Shown here: piece after piece, positions 1-5,254 of the stretch
Layout of the letters: each line of letters opens with the position of its first letter
How positions within the stretch are numbered: position 1 is the first letter of the stretch
From: Alistipes sp.
GTDB taxonomy: Bacteria > Bacteroidota > Bacteroidia > Bacteroidales > Rikenellaceae
Length of the DNA: 7,789 nt
Assembly (NCBI GenBank): GCA_029065825.1
Contig: JAIEHQ010000149.1
Coordinates: 1 to 7,789, forward strand
Reading direction: 5' to 3'
Made by a program: the position numbers and the translations under genes
The notes under the pieces: model-generated
Told to the model about the DNA's origin: nothing
What the model saw: the letters and a program-made list of their open reading frames with translations, nothing else
Databases searched by the model: none

Positions 1-348
1 CTCTCCTTCTGCCAGCGTCTGTTCTTCTGCAAGGAGGGCGAGATGGCCGGCAAACTCGGAGCCTCGGTCGTATCGTGCCGCCGCGGAGGCGCTTCGGCCA
101 CGTTCGAGCAGCTCAACCAGTTCTTCACGATCGCCAACATGCCCGTCGTCTCTTCGCAATACTGGAACTCGGTGCACGGCTTTACCCCCGACGACGTGCG
201 GCGCGACGAAGAGGGCTTGCAGACCATGCGCACGCTCGGCCGGAACATGGCCTGGCTGCTGAAATCCATCGAGGCCGCACGGCTCGGCGGAGTCGAAGAA
301 CCGGTCTGCGAACCCCGTCTGCGCACCCATTTCATTCAGGACAGATAG
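1..348 (+). CDS. Flavodoxin-family / NADPH-dependent FMN reductase-like protein, C-terminal part
   Basis: This is the 3' part of a gene that begins before the window. The frame is open from base 1 to the TAG at 346-348, giving 115 residues. The Met codon at 43 lies inside the domain and is probably not the start. The visible segment runs through a Cys-rich stretch (SFCQRLFFCKEGEM), then VVSCRRGGAS, a strand-helix segment ending FTIANMPVV, then SSQYWN.VHG and a helix with EGLQTMRTLGRNMAWLLK. This pattern fits the C-terminal half of the small FMN-binding NAD(P)H-dependent oxidoreductases of the flavodoxin fold, including the 'multimeric flavodoxin WrbA-like' group. Such proteins move electrons from NAD(P)H through FMN to small acceptors in the cytoplasm. 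The FMN phosphate-binding loop would lie in the missing N-terminal half, so cofactor binding cannot be checked here. The family call is from recognition of the motif pattern; the substrate is unknown. Confidence 0.72.
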   Translation, partial: LSFCQRLFFCKEGEMAGKLGASVVSCRRGGASATFEQLNQFFTIANMPVVSSQYWNSVHGFTPDDVRRDEEGLQTMRTLGRNMAWLLKSIEAARLGGVEEPVCEPRLRTHFIQDR

Positions 349-378
349 CTCCGAACGACGCTGCGCCGCACCCTCAGG

Positions 379-415
379 CTGCCCGACGACCGCACCGGAC
401 GGTTCCGTCGGGCAG
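379..415 (+). terminator. GC-rich hairpin after the flavodoxin gene (weak terminator candidate)
   Basis: A perfect 10-bp inverted repeat (379-388 with 406-415, arm CTGCCCGACG) encloses an inner 4-bp repeat (389-392 with 400-403). It begins 30 nt after the flavodoxin stop codon. The downstream tract is only CCCGTTT, so it lacks a good U-run. It may be a weak intrinsic terminator or a 3'-end stabilising hairpin that separates the two plus-strand genes. Confidence 0.4.
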
Positions 416-439
416 TCCCGTTTGCAGCGGCAGGCGATG

Positions 440-467
440 GAATCTTCGCGGAAATTCCGTAATTTCG
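440..467 (+). promoter_or_regulatory. Possible weak promoter of the YczE-like gene
   Basis: TAATTTCG at 460-467 matches the Bacteroidetes -7 consensus TANNTTTG at all but one position and lies about 20 nt before the ATG at 488. No convincing TTG element is seen 19-21 bp upstream; the region reads GATGG. It is offered only as the best candidate in the 139-bp gap between the two genes. Confidence 0.3.
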
Positions 468-487
468 CATCCTAAAACGATCGGACT

Positions 488-1255
488 ATGAATTCGACAA
501 CGACAACTTCCCTGCGCGAAAAAGCGATTTCGTTCCTTTGGCAGCATCTGTTGCTGCTGCTCTCCCTGTATCTGATGACACTCGGTGTCGTCCTCTGCGT
601 GAAATCCTCGCTGGGCAGCAGCGTGATCTCCTCGCTGCCCTTCGTCTTCTCGCTGGCGGGACCGACGGGCTGCGTCCCGGAATGGACGATCGGCAGCTAT
701 ACGATCGCCATGAACTTCATACTGGTCCTGTGCCAGATTCTCATCCTGCGCCGCAAGTTCGACCCCACGCAGCTTTTCCAGCTGGTCATCGGCTTCGTCT
801 TCGGCTGGCTCATCGACCTCAACATGGCCTTGACCTCCGGACTCGAATGCACCGCCCTGCCTTCGCAGCTGTTCGCCCAGTTCGCCGGATGCACCGTCAT
901 GGGCATCGGCATCGCCTTCGAGGTGCGGTGCGGCTCGGTAACCATGCCGGGCGAGGGAATTTCTATTACGATCAGCCAGGTCACGGGCCGCCCGTTCGCC
1001 AAGGTCAAGATCCTGGTGGATACGGCCCTCGTCGTGCTGGCCGTCGCCGGCTGCTATCTCTTCTTCGGAAGCTGGCAGTGGAACGTCATCGGCATCGGCA
1101 CGCTCTTCGCCATGCTCTATGTCGGTCTGGTGGTCAAGTGGATCGCGCCGCACCTGGGCTGGTTCGACCGGCTGCTGGCCTATAGGCCCGGCTTCCGCCG
1201 CTACCTCTTCGGTCTGGCGCGGCTCCTCTACCGGCGCGGCGGCCGAAAGGAATAA
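488..1255 (+). CDS. YczE/YyaS/YitT-type integral membrane protein (DUF6198-like)
   Basis: A 255-residue polytopic inner-membrane protein of unknown function. A short polar N-terminus (MNSTTTTSLREK) is followed by about six hydrophobic segments, near residues 18-40, 70-90, 96-118, 127-147, 172-193 and 199-221. It ends in a basic cytoplasmic tail (about 235-255, rich in Arg). Two motifs are typical of the YczE-like family: KSSLGSSVISSLPFV just after the first membrane segment, and a re-entrant-looking VTMPGEGISITIS segment at about 151-163. Length fits the family (roughly 200-250). Bacterial homologues are often annotated as DUF6198 or 'YitT family'; transported substrates are not established, so none is assigned. 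The ATG at 488 is chosen because it gives the short polar N-terminus before the first membrane segment. The gene ends five bases before a strong terminator hairpin, so it is probably transcribed alone. Confidence 0.8.
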   Translation: MNSTTTTSLREKAISFLWQHLLLLLSLYLMTLGVVLCVKSSLGSSVISSLPFVFSLAGPTGCVPEWTIGSYTIAMNFILVLCQILILRRKFDPTQLFQLVIGFVFGWLIDLNMALTSGLECTALPSQLFAQFAGCTVMGIGIAFEVRCGSVTMPGEGISITISQVTGRPFAKVKILVDTALVVLAVAGCYLFFGSWQWNVIGIGTLFAMLYVGLVVKWIAPHLGWFDRLLAYRPGFRRYLFGLARLLYRRGGRKE

Positions 1256-1260
1256 GGAAT

Positions 1261-1303
1261 AACGAAAAACGAGACAAGCGTGAAACTTGTCTCGTTTTTC
1301 GTT
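1261..1303. terminator. Bidirectional terminator between the YczE-like gene and the tRNA block
   Basis: A perfect 18-bp stem (1261-1278 with 1286-1303) has a 7-nt loop (CGTGAAA). The arms carry AACGAAAAACGAGACAAG and its complement, so each strand has an A-run before the core and a U-run (TTTTTC) on the far side. That is the usual design of a terminator working in both directions for convergent genes. It begins directly after the membrane-protein stop codon. On the minus strand its first base is the last A of the encoded CCA of tRNA-Val(GAC). Confidence 0.88.
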
Positions 1304-1380
1304 GGTGGGAACATGCGGATTTGAACCGCAGACCTCCTGCTTGTCGAGCAGGCGCTCTAAACCAACTGAGCTATGCTCCC
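1303..1380 (-). tRNA. tRNA-Val(GAC), with encoded CCA
   Basis: The minus strand folds into a full cloverleaf. Acceptor arm GGGAGCA pairs with TGTTCCC (one G-U), the D-stem is GCTC/GAGC, the anticodon stem is CCTGC/GCAGG, and the T-arm is TGCGG with TTCAAAT and CCGCA. The anticodon loop is TCGACAA, so the anticodon is GAC (plus-strand bases 1343-1345), reading valine GUC and GUU. The base at position 33 is C instead of the near-universal U (plus-strand G1346). The discriminator A (1306) is followed by an encoded CCA (1303-1305), unlike the two neighbouring tRNA genes. No promoter of its own is visible in the 47 bp upstream, so it probably depends on read-through from tRNA-Val(TAC). Confidence 0.9.
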
Positions 1381-1385
1381 TTCAC

Positions 1386-1414
1386 AAAAAACCACCTACA
1401 TTGCTGTAAGTGGT
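1386..1414 (-). terminator. Intrinsic-terminator-like hairpin between the two tRNA-Val genes
   Basis: Read on the minus strand, a 10-bp stem (1405-1414 with 1391-1400, one G-U pair) closes a GCAA tetraloop of the GNRA type. A run of six U (1391 down to 1386) follows. Flanking AAAG and TTTT bases can lengthen the stem. This has the form of a Rho-independent terminator for tRNA-Val(TAC), placed just before the tRNA-Val(GAC) gene; it could instead be a processing or attenuation hairpin. Confidence 0.65.
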
Positions 1415-1427
1415 CTTTCTTGTATCG

Positions 1428-1502
1428 TGGGAGCTGAGGGATTCGAACCCCCGACCCTCTGCTTGTAAGGCAGACGCTCTGAACCAGCTGAGCTAAGCTC
1501 CC
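1428..1502 (-). tRNA. tRNA-Val(TAC)
   Basis: The minus strand folds as a standard 75-nt tRNA. The acceptor is GGGAGCT/AGCTCCC with discriminator A, the D-stem GCTC/GAGC, the anticodon stem TCTGC/GCAGA with loop CTTACAA, and the T-arm GGGGG with TTCGAAT and CCCTC (final G-C/G-U context as usual). The anticodon is TAC (plus-strand bases 1465-1467), the main valine tRNA able to read GUA and, when modified, other GUN codons. CCA is not encoded: the bases after the discriminator are CG, so the tail must be added by the nucleotidyltransferase. A consensus promoter lies just upstream. Confidence 0.95.
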
Positions 1503-1521
1503 TAAAAATGGCTTAGGACTG

Positions 1522-1552
1522 CAAAGGTAATAATTTTTTTTCGAATTGCAAA
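1522..1552 (-). promoter_or_regulatory. Bacteroidetes-type promoter of tRNA-Val(TAC)
   Basis: On the minus strand, TTTG (1549-1552) is followed after exactly 19 bp by TACCTTTG (1522-1529). This matches the Bacteroidetes -33/-7 consensus TTTG...TANNTTTG with its usual spacing. The predicted start is near 1514-1517, giving a leader of about a dozen bases before the mature tRNA end at 1502. Confidence 0.8.
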
Positions 1553-1627
1553 TTTTTCAAGAAAAATCCGCAACCGAATTTTCTCCAACCCTTAATATGA
1601 ATTACCTTCAACAACCTTCGCGCATTG

Positions 1628-1701
1628 CGCCTGAACAAGGACTTGAACCTAGGACCCCATGATTAACAGTCATGTGCTCTAACCAACTGAGCTATTCAGG
1701 C
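1628..1701 (-). tRNA. tRNA-Asn(GTT)
   Basis: A 74-nt cloverleaf on the minus strand. The acceptor is GCCTGAA/TTCAGGC except for one mismatch-tolerant position, with discriminator G as usual for tRNA-Asn. The D-arm reads GCTCAGTTGGTTAGAGC, the anticodon stem is CATGA/TCATG with loop CTGTTAA, and the T-loop is TTCAAGT. The anticodon is GTT (plus-strand bases 1665-1667), reading AAC and AAU. CCA is not encoded. It is the first gene of the minus-strand tRNA set and has its own strong promoter. The 125-bp gap to tRNA-Val(TAC) is AT-rich and contains the Val promoter but no clear terminator. Confidence 0.95.
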
Positions 1702-1717
1702 GTTTCTAAAGAACCAT

Positions 1718-1736
1718 GTCAAACTTCTTGTTTGAC
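1718..1736 (-). other. Leader hairpin at the 5' end of the pre-tRNA-Asn transcript
   Basis: A perfect 7-bp inverted repeat (GTCAAAC 1718-1724, GTTTGAC 1730-1736) has a 5-nt spacer. The -7 box ends at 1741, so transcription should start at about 1733-1736. The hairpin would then form the very first bases of the precursor, about 17 nt before the mature tRNA end. It may protect or direct processing of the 5' leader; this role is inferred. Confidence 0.5.
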
Positions 1737-1740
1737 GGTG

Positions 1741-1771
1741 CAAATATAGAGCATTTTTCAATACCTGCAAA
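1741..1771 (-). promoter_or_regulatory. Bacteroidetes-type promoter of tRNA-Asn
   Basis: On the minus strand, TTTTG (TTTG at 1768-1771) is followed after exactly 19 bp by TATATTTG (1741-1748), a full match to TANNTTTG. The 19-bp spacing is identical to that of the tRNA-Val(TAC) promoter. It lies back to back with the plus-strand promoter of the DUF1573 gene. Confidence 0.85.
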
Positions 1772-1775
1772 ATTT

Positions 1776-1807
1776 TCGCGCTGTTTTTTTCGAAAAAACT
1801 ATCTTTG
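1776..1807 (+). promoter_or_regulatory. Promoter of the DUF1573 gene
   Basis: TATCTTTG at 1800-1807 is a full match to the Bacteroidetes -7 element and lies 26 bp before the ATG at 1834. The upstream element is poor: no TTG at 19-21 bp, only a T-rich and CGCG-containing region at about 1773-1790. Transcription would start near 1813, leaving a leader of about 20 nt. The promoter shares a short AT-rich region with the divergent tRNA-Asn promoter. Confidence 0.65.
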
Positions 1808-1833
1808 CCGGAGCAAACCGAAACGTCCGCACC

Positions 1834-2904
1834 ATGAAAAAACGCATCGCCGCACTATCGACAGCACTACTCGTCAATACGTTATGCTGTCTTGCACAGA
1901 CCGGCATCGTTTTCGACGACCCCCACTGGGATTTCGGCACGATCCGCGAAACCGACGGTCCGGTCTCCCACCGCTTCGTCGCCACCAACCGGGGAGAACG
2001 CCCCGAAGCGATCGTCGCCGCCGCCTCGGGCTGTTCCTGCACCGTCGCCGAATTTTCCCGCCGCCCGATTCTTCCGGGCGCACAGATCTCCGTCACGGTA
2101 ACGTTCGACCCCCGGGGAAGGTCGGGAAGCGTCGCCCGCCGGCTGACGGTATTTACCTCCGACGCAGCGGCCGGCACCGGGCTGCAGATCTCGGGCCATG
2201 TCATCGGCCGCGAGAAAAGCCCCGAGGAGCTGTATCCCGTCGATTGCGGCGGCGGTCTGCGGCTCGAAGACAACTTCCACGCTTTCGCCCTGATCCCGAA
2301 CGGACGCACCACCACCGCCTCCATCGGCTGCATCAATCTCTCCGCGCAGCACATCGACCTGGAGCTGCGCCCCCTGCGGAGCAGCGGCCTCCTGCAGCTC
2401 GACTACCCCCGCCGCCTCCCGCCCGGCGCAGAGGGCGAGATCGTCTTCAGCTACGACCTCCGCACCGAGGCCCCCTGCTACGGCACGCTGCGCGAACTGC
2501 TCGCCGTCGTCATCGACGGACGGCCGACTCCGGTCGAAATCTTTCTCCACGGATTCGCTGTCGATGCGCCCCTTGCCGCCGAAGAAAAGAGCGCCCGTTG
2601 GGAATTGAATAAAAATATTATTAATTTTGGGTCGTTAAACCATCCGATCGAACAACGGCTGATCGTCGCCAACCGGGGAGATGCGCCGCTGGTAATCCGC
2701 GCCGTCGAATCGCCCGAGGGTGTGGCGTGCTCGCTGCGGCCGGGCGACAGGATCGCTCCGGGCAGGCAGCGCGAAGCGGTGGTGCGGCTCGAACGGAAGG
2801 AGGGCGGGATACCCGGAGGCGGCCGGCTGATCCTGATCGCCAACGATCCGCGCCATCCGGTCATGAGCCTGCGGATCGCAGTGGCCGCGAACGAGGAAAA
2901 TTGA
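1834..2904 (+). CDS. Secreted DUF1573 / HYDIN-like Ig-fold protein
   Basis: This 356-residue protein has an N-terminal signal peptide (basic MKKR, hydrophobic ALSTALLVNTLCCL) with probable cleavage after LAQ at residue 22, as is common in Bacteroidetes. The LCC does not make a good lipobox because Leu precedes the Cys. The first domain (about 26-122) has the DUF1573 pattern: WDFGTI at 32-37, VSHRFVATNRG at 44-54, SGCSCT at 65-70, then ILPG and a VTVTFDPRG strand. A divergent middle region (about 135-245) looks like a second Ig-like repeat. A final repeat (about 257-352) has NIINFGSL, IVANRGDAPLVI and IAPG. DUF1573 proteins are common extracytoplasmic Bacteroidetes proteins of unknown function. 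Codons are GC-rich except for an AT-rich block at 2604-2640 that contains a promoter-like sequence. The ATG is set by the signal peptide and the promoter. The nfn pair begins 18 bp downstream. Confidence 0.82.
   Translation: MKKRIAALSTALLVNTLCCLAQTGIVFDDPHWDFGTIRETDGPVSHRFVATNRGERPEAIVAAASGCSCTVAEFSRRPILPGAQISVTVTFDPRGRSGSVARRLTVFTSDAAAGTGLQISGHVIGREKSPEELYPVDCGGGLRLEDNFHAFALIPNGRTTTASIGCINLSAQHIDLELRPLRSSGLLQLDYPRRLPPGAEGEIVFSYDLRTEAPCYGTLRELLAVVIDGRPTPVEIFLHGFAVDAPLAAEEKSARWELNKNIINFGSLNHPIEQRLIVANRGDAPLVIRAVESPEGVACSLRPGDRIAPGRQREAVVRLERKEGGIPGGGRLILIANDPRHPVMSLRIAVAANEEN
2597..2629 (+). promoter_or_regulatory. Promoter-like element inside the DUF1573 coding region
   Basis: GTTG (2597-2600) is followed after 21 bp by TAATTTTG (2622-2629), a full match to the Bacteroidetes -7 box at permitted spacing. 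It lies in a conspicuous AT-rich block where the codons AAT, AAA, ATT and TTT replace the GC-ending codons used elsewhere in the gene. It points at the nfn pair, whose first ATG is about 290 bp downstream and has only an 18-bp gap in front of it. Function is inferred. Confidence 0.5.
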
Positions 2905-2922
2905 TTTTTACAACATAAGTAA

Positions 2923-3807
2923 ATGTACACGATTCTTGAAAAGAGAACGCTCGCAGAGAACATCTATCTGATGCGCGTTCATGCCCCCCGCGTAGCGCGG
3001 GCGGCCAAACCGGGTCAGTTCGTCATCGTCCGCATCGACGAAGTGGGCGAACGGATCCCGCTGACCATCTCGGACTACGACGCAGCCGAAGGCTCCGTCA
3101 CGATCGTCACGCAGGCGATCGGCGCATCGACGCGCAAACTCTGCGCGATGGAGCAGGGCGAGTCGCTGGCCGACTTCGCGGGTCCGCTGGGCCACCCCTC
3201 CGAGTTCGTCGGGGAAGATCTCGAGGCACTGCGCTCGAAACGGTTCCTCTTCGTCGCCGGCGGCGTGGGCACGGCTCCGGTCTATCCGCAGGTCAAGTGG
3301 CTCAAGGAGCACGGCGTGAAGGCCGACGTGATCATCGGTGCCAAGACCAAGTCGATGCTCATCTACACCGAGGAGATGAGCCGCGTGGCCGAAAACCTCT
3401 ACATCGCCACCGACGACGGCAGCGAGGGCTTCAAGGGTATGGTCACGGCGCTGATCAAGGAGCTGATCGACAACCGGGGCAAGCAGTACGACGTGTGCGT
3501 GGCCATCGGCCCGATGATCATGATGAAGTTCGTCACGCTGACCACGCGCGAGTACTCCCTGCCGACGATCGTGTCGCTCAACACGCTGATGGTCGATGGC
3601 ACCGGCATGTGCGGCGCCTGCCGCGTCACGGTGGGCGGCAAGACGGTCTTTACCTGCGTCGATGGTCCCGAGTTCGACGGCTTCGAGGTCGATTTCGACG
3701 AGGCGATGCGCCGCCAGGGCATGTACCGCACGCAGGAGGAGCGCGCCCGCGCCATCGCCGAAGAGCGCCGCAACGGACACAAGTGCCGCGTGGGACTCGA
3801 CAAATAA
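2923..3807 (+). CDS. NfnA/SudB-type subunit: FAD, NAD and 2Fe-2S ferredoxin:NAD(P)H oxidoreductase small subunit
   Basis: This 294-residue cytoplasmic flavoprotein is of the ferredoxin-NADP+ reductase fold used by NfnA, sulfide dehydrogenase subunit SudB and dihydroorotate dehydrogenase PyrK. The N-terminal beta-barrel carries the FAD motif RIPLTISD (44-51). The nucleotide domain begins with FVAGGVGTAPVYP (110-122). The C-terminal 2Fe-2S motif is DGTGMCGACR (225-234) with a third Cys at 245. Only three Cys (230, 233, 245) are in place; Asp225 is the probable fourth ligand, as reported for Nfn structures where an Asp coordinates the cluster. The C-terminal tail (about 258-294) is charged. With the next gene it should form a two-subunit enzyme that couples NADH, NADPH and ferredoxin electron transfer, possibly by flavin-based bifurcation. 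In anaerobes this balances NADPH and ferredoxin. The start follows the preceding stop by 18 bp. The sulfide dehydrogenase activity assigned to some relatives cannot be excluded. Confidence 0.88.
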   Translation: MYTILEKRTLAENIYLMRVHAPRVARAAKPGQFVIVRIDEVGERIPLTISDYDAAEGSVTIVTQAIGASTRKLCAMEQGESLADFAGPLGHPSEFVGEDLEALRSKRFLFVAGGVGTAPVYPQVKWLKEHGVKADVIIGAKTKSMLIYTEEMSRVAENLYIATDDGSEGFKGMVTALIKELIDNRGKQYDVCVAIGPMIMMKFVTLTTREYSLPTIVSLNTLMVDGTGMCGACRVTVGGKTVFTCVDGPEFDGFEVDFDEAMRRQGMYRTQEERARAIAEERRNGHKCRVGLDK

Positions 3808-3814
3808 ACCCGAT

Positions 3815-3832
3815 CGCCGGCCGGTGCCGGCG
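3815..3832 (+). other. Small GC hairpin between the two Nfn subunit genes
   Basis: A perfect 7-bp stem CGCCGGC/GCCGGCG (3815-3821 with 3826-3832) has a CGGT loop, in the 51-bp gap between the subunit genes. No U-run follows, so it is unlikely to be a terminator. It may be a stability or processing element that sets the subunit ratio (inference). Confidence 0.4.
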
Positions 3833-3858
3833 CAACACACAAAACGAAAGCAAACATC

Positions 3859-5247
3859 ATGGCAAATAAGATTCCGCGCGTACCCGTGCGCGAACAAGAA
3901 CCCAAAGTCCGGGCCGCCAACTTCGAGGAGGTGTGCTACGGCTACAACGAAGAGGAGGCGCTGCTCGAAGCCTCGCGCTGTCTGAACTGCAAGAATCCGC
4001 GCTGCGTGGCGGCCTGCCCCGTGAACATCCGCATTCCGGACTTCATCCATCAGGTACTCGAGGGCAACTTCGCCGAGGCTGCCGCCGTCATCTCGCAGGA
4101 CAGCTCGCTGCCGAGCGTCTGCGGCCGCGTCTGCCCCCAGGAGAGCCAGTGCGAAGGCTCCTGCGTACTGGGCGTGAAGGGCGAGCCGGTGGCCATCGGC
4201 AAGCTCGAACGCTTCGTCGGCGACTGGAAGATCGAGAACGCCGACCGCATGCCCGCCCCCCGCATCGAGCGCAACGGCCGCAAGGTGGCCGTCATCGGCA
4301 GCGGTCCTTCGGGTCTGGCCTGCGCGAGCGACCTGGCCCGCCTGGGCTACGAAGTGAAGATCTTCGAGGCGCTGCACAAGGTGGGCGGCGTGCTGGTTTA
4401 CGGCATCCCCGAGTTCCGTCTGCCCAAGGACAAGATCGTCGCCCGCGAGGTGGAGGCCGTCAAACGGCTGGGCGTCGAGATCGAGACCGACGTGATCGTC
4501 GGCCGCACGATCACCATCGACGAGCTGATGGACGAGGAGGGCTACGAAGCCATCTTCATCGGTTCGGGTGCCGGCCTGCCCCGCTTCATGGGCATCCCGG
4601 GCGAGAACCTCAACGGCGTGCTCTCGGCCAACGAATTCCTGACCCGCACCAACCTGATGAAGGCCTACGACGAGGAGTACGACACCCCGATCTACGTCGG
4701 CAAACGCGTGGTGGTGGTCGGCGGCGGCAACGTGGCGATGGATGCCGTGCGCACGGCCAAGCGCCTGGGTGCCGAGGCGACGATCGTCTATCGCCGCAGC
4801 GAGAAGGAGCTTCCGGCGCGCGCCGAGGAGGTGCACCACGCCAAGGAGGAGGGCATCGAGTTCCGCATGCTGACCAACCCGATCTCGATCATCGGCGACG
4901 AGCGGGGCTGGGTCACGGGCATCCGCTGCATCGAGATGGAGCTGGGCGAGCCCGACGCGAGCGGCCGCCGCTCGCCGGTCGAGAAGGCCGGCTCGGAGTT
5001 CGAGATCCCGTGCGACGTGGTCATCATGGCGCTCGGCACCTCGCCCAACCCGCTGCTCAAGATGACCACCGCAGGACTGGAGACCAACCGCAAGGGCTGC
5101 CTCGTGACCGACGAGCGGGGAGCCACCACGCGCGAAGGAATCTTCGCCGGCGGCGATGCCGTGACGGGTGCCGCGACGGTCATCCTGGCAATGGGTGCCG
5201 GCCGCAAGGCGGCCCGCGCCATCGACGAGTACCTCAAGAACAAATAA
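3859..5247 (+). CDS. NfnB/SudA/GltD-like subunit: NADPH-dependent, 4Fe-4S flavoprotein
   Basis: A 462-residue protein of the glutamate-synthase small-subunit (GltD)-like family, the usual length for NfnB or SudA. It starts with an N-terminal 4Fe-4S region: CLNCKNPRCVAAC (Cys 41, 44, 49, 53) and a second group at Cys 88, 92, 98, 102. The FAD Rossmann motif VIGSGPSG lies at 145-152, with an Ala-rich helix after it and GGVLVYGIPEFRLPK (176-190), a family hallmark. The second dinucleotide-binding motif VVVVGGGNVAMD (284-295) binds NADPH, followed by YRRSEKELPAR (311-321). The FAD-closing motif FAGGD is at 429-433. It partners with the gene upstream. The sequence alone does not separate a bifurcating transhydrogenase (ferredoxin + NADH + NADP+) from a sulfide dehydrogenase. 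The name gltA is often given to such genes, but no glutamate synthase large subunit is present here. The ATG at 3859 gives the conserved N-terminus before the first Cys cluster. Confidence 0.9.
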   Translation: MANKIPRVPVREQEPKVRAANFEEVCYGYNEEEALLEASRCLNCKNPRCVAACPVNIRIPDFIHQVLEGNFAEAAAVISQDSSLPSVCGRVCPQESQCEGSCVLGVKGEPVAIGKLERFVGDWKIENADRMPAPRIERNGRKVAVIGSGPSGLACASDLARLGYEVKIFEALHKVGGVLVYGIPEFRLPKDKIVAREVEAVKRLGVEIETDVIVGRTITIDELMDEEGYEAIFIGSGAGLPRFMGIPGENLNGVLSANEFLTRTNLMKAYDEEYDTPIYVGKRVVVVGGGNVAMDAVRTAKRLGAEATIVYRRSEKELPARAEEVHHAKEEGIEFRMLTNPISIIGDERGWVTGIRCIEMELGEPDASGRRSPVEKAGSEFEIPCDVVIMALGTSPNPLLKMTTAGLETNRKGCLVTDERGATTREGIFAGGDAVTGAATVILAMGAGRKAARAIDEYLKNK

Positions 5248-5254
5248 ATCCGTC

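Noticed and set aside
374..1153. A 259-codon minus-strand frame opposite the YczE-like gene
   Set aside because: Its product is extremely charged (Asp/Glu/Arg/His) and antisense to a clear membrane protein. It is a shadow of GC-rich codon use.
1303..1701. tRNA genes as an integration site for a mobile element
   Set aside because: No integrase, no duplicated tRNA 3' end and no direct repeats were seen. CRISPR arrays and IS elements were also looked for and not found.
1628..1702. Extra C-G pair that would give tRNA-Asn an eight-pair acceptor arm as in tRNA-His
   Set aside because: The anticodon is GTT and the discriminator G fits Asn. The extra pair is probably chance.
1834..1900. Lipoprotein signal in the DUF1573 protein (LCC)
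   Set aside because: The residue before the Cys is Leu, not Gly, Ala or Ser. A signal peptidase I site after LAQ fits better.
2980..2995. Six-C run near the start of nfnA, and another near 4256 in nfnB, as further phase-variation tracts
   Set aside because: Runs of six are expected at this GC content, and both genes are in frame.
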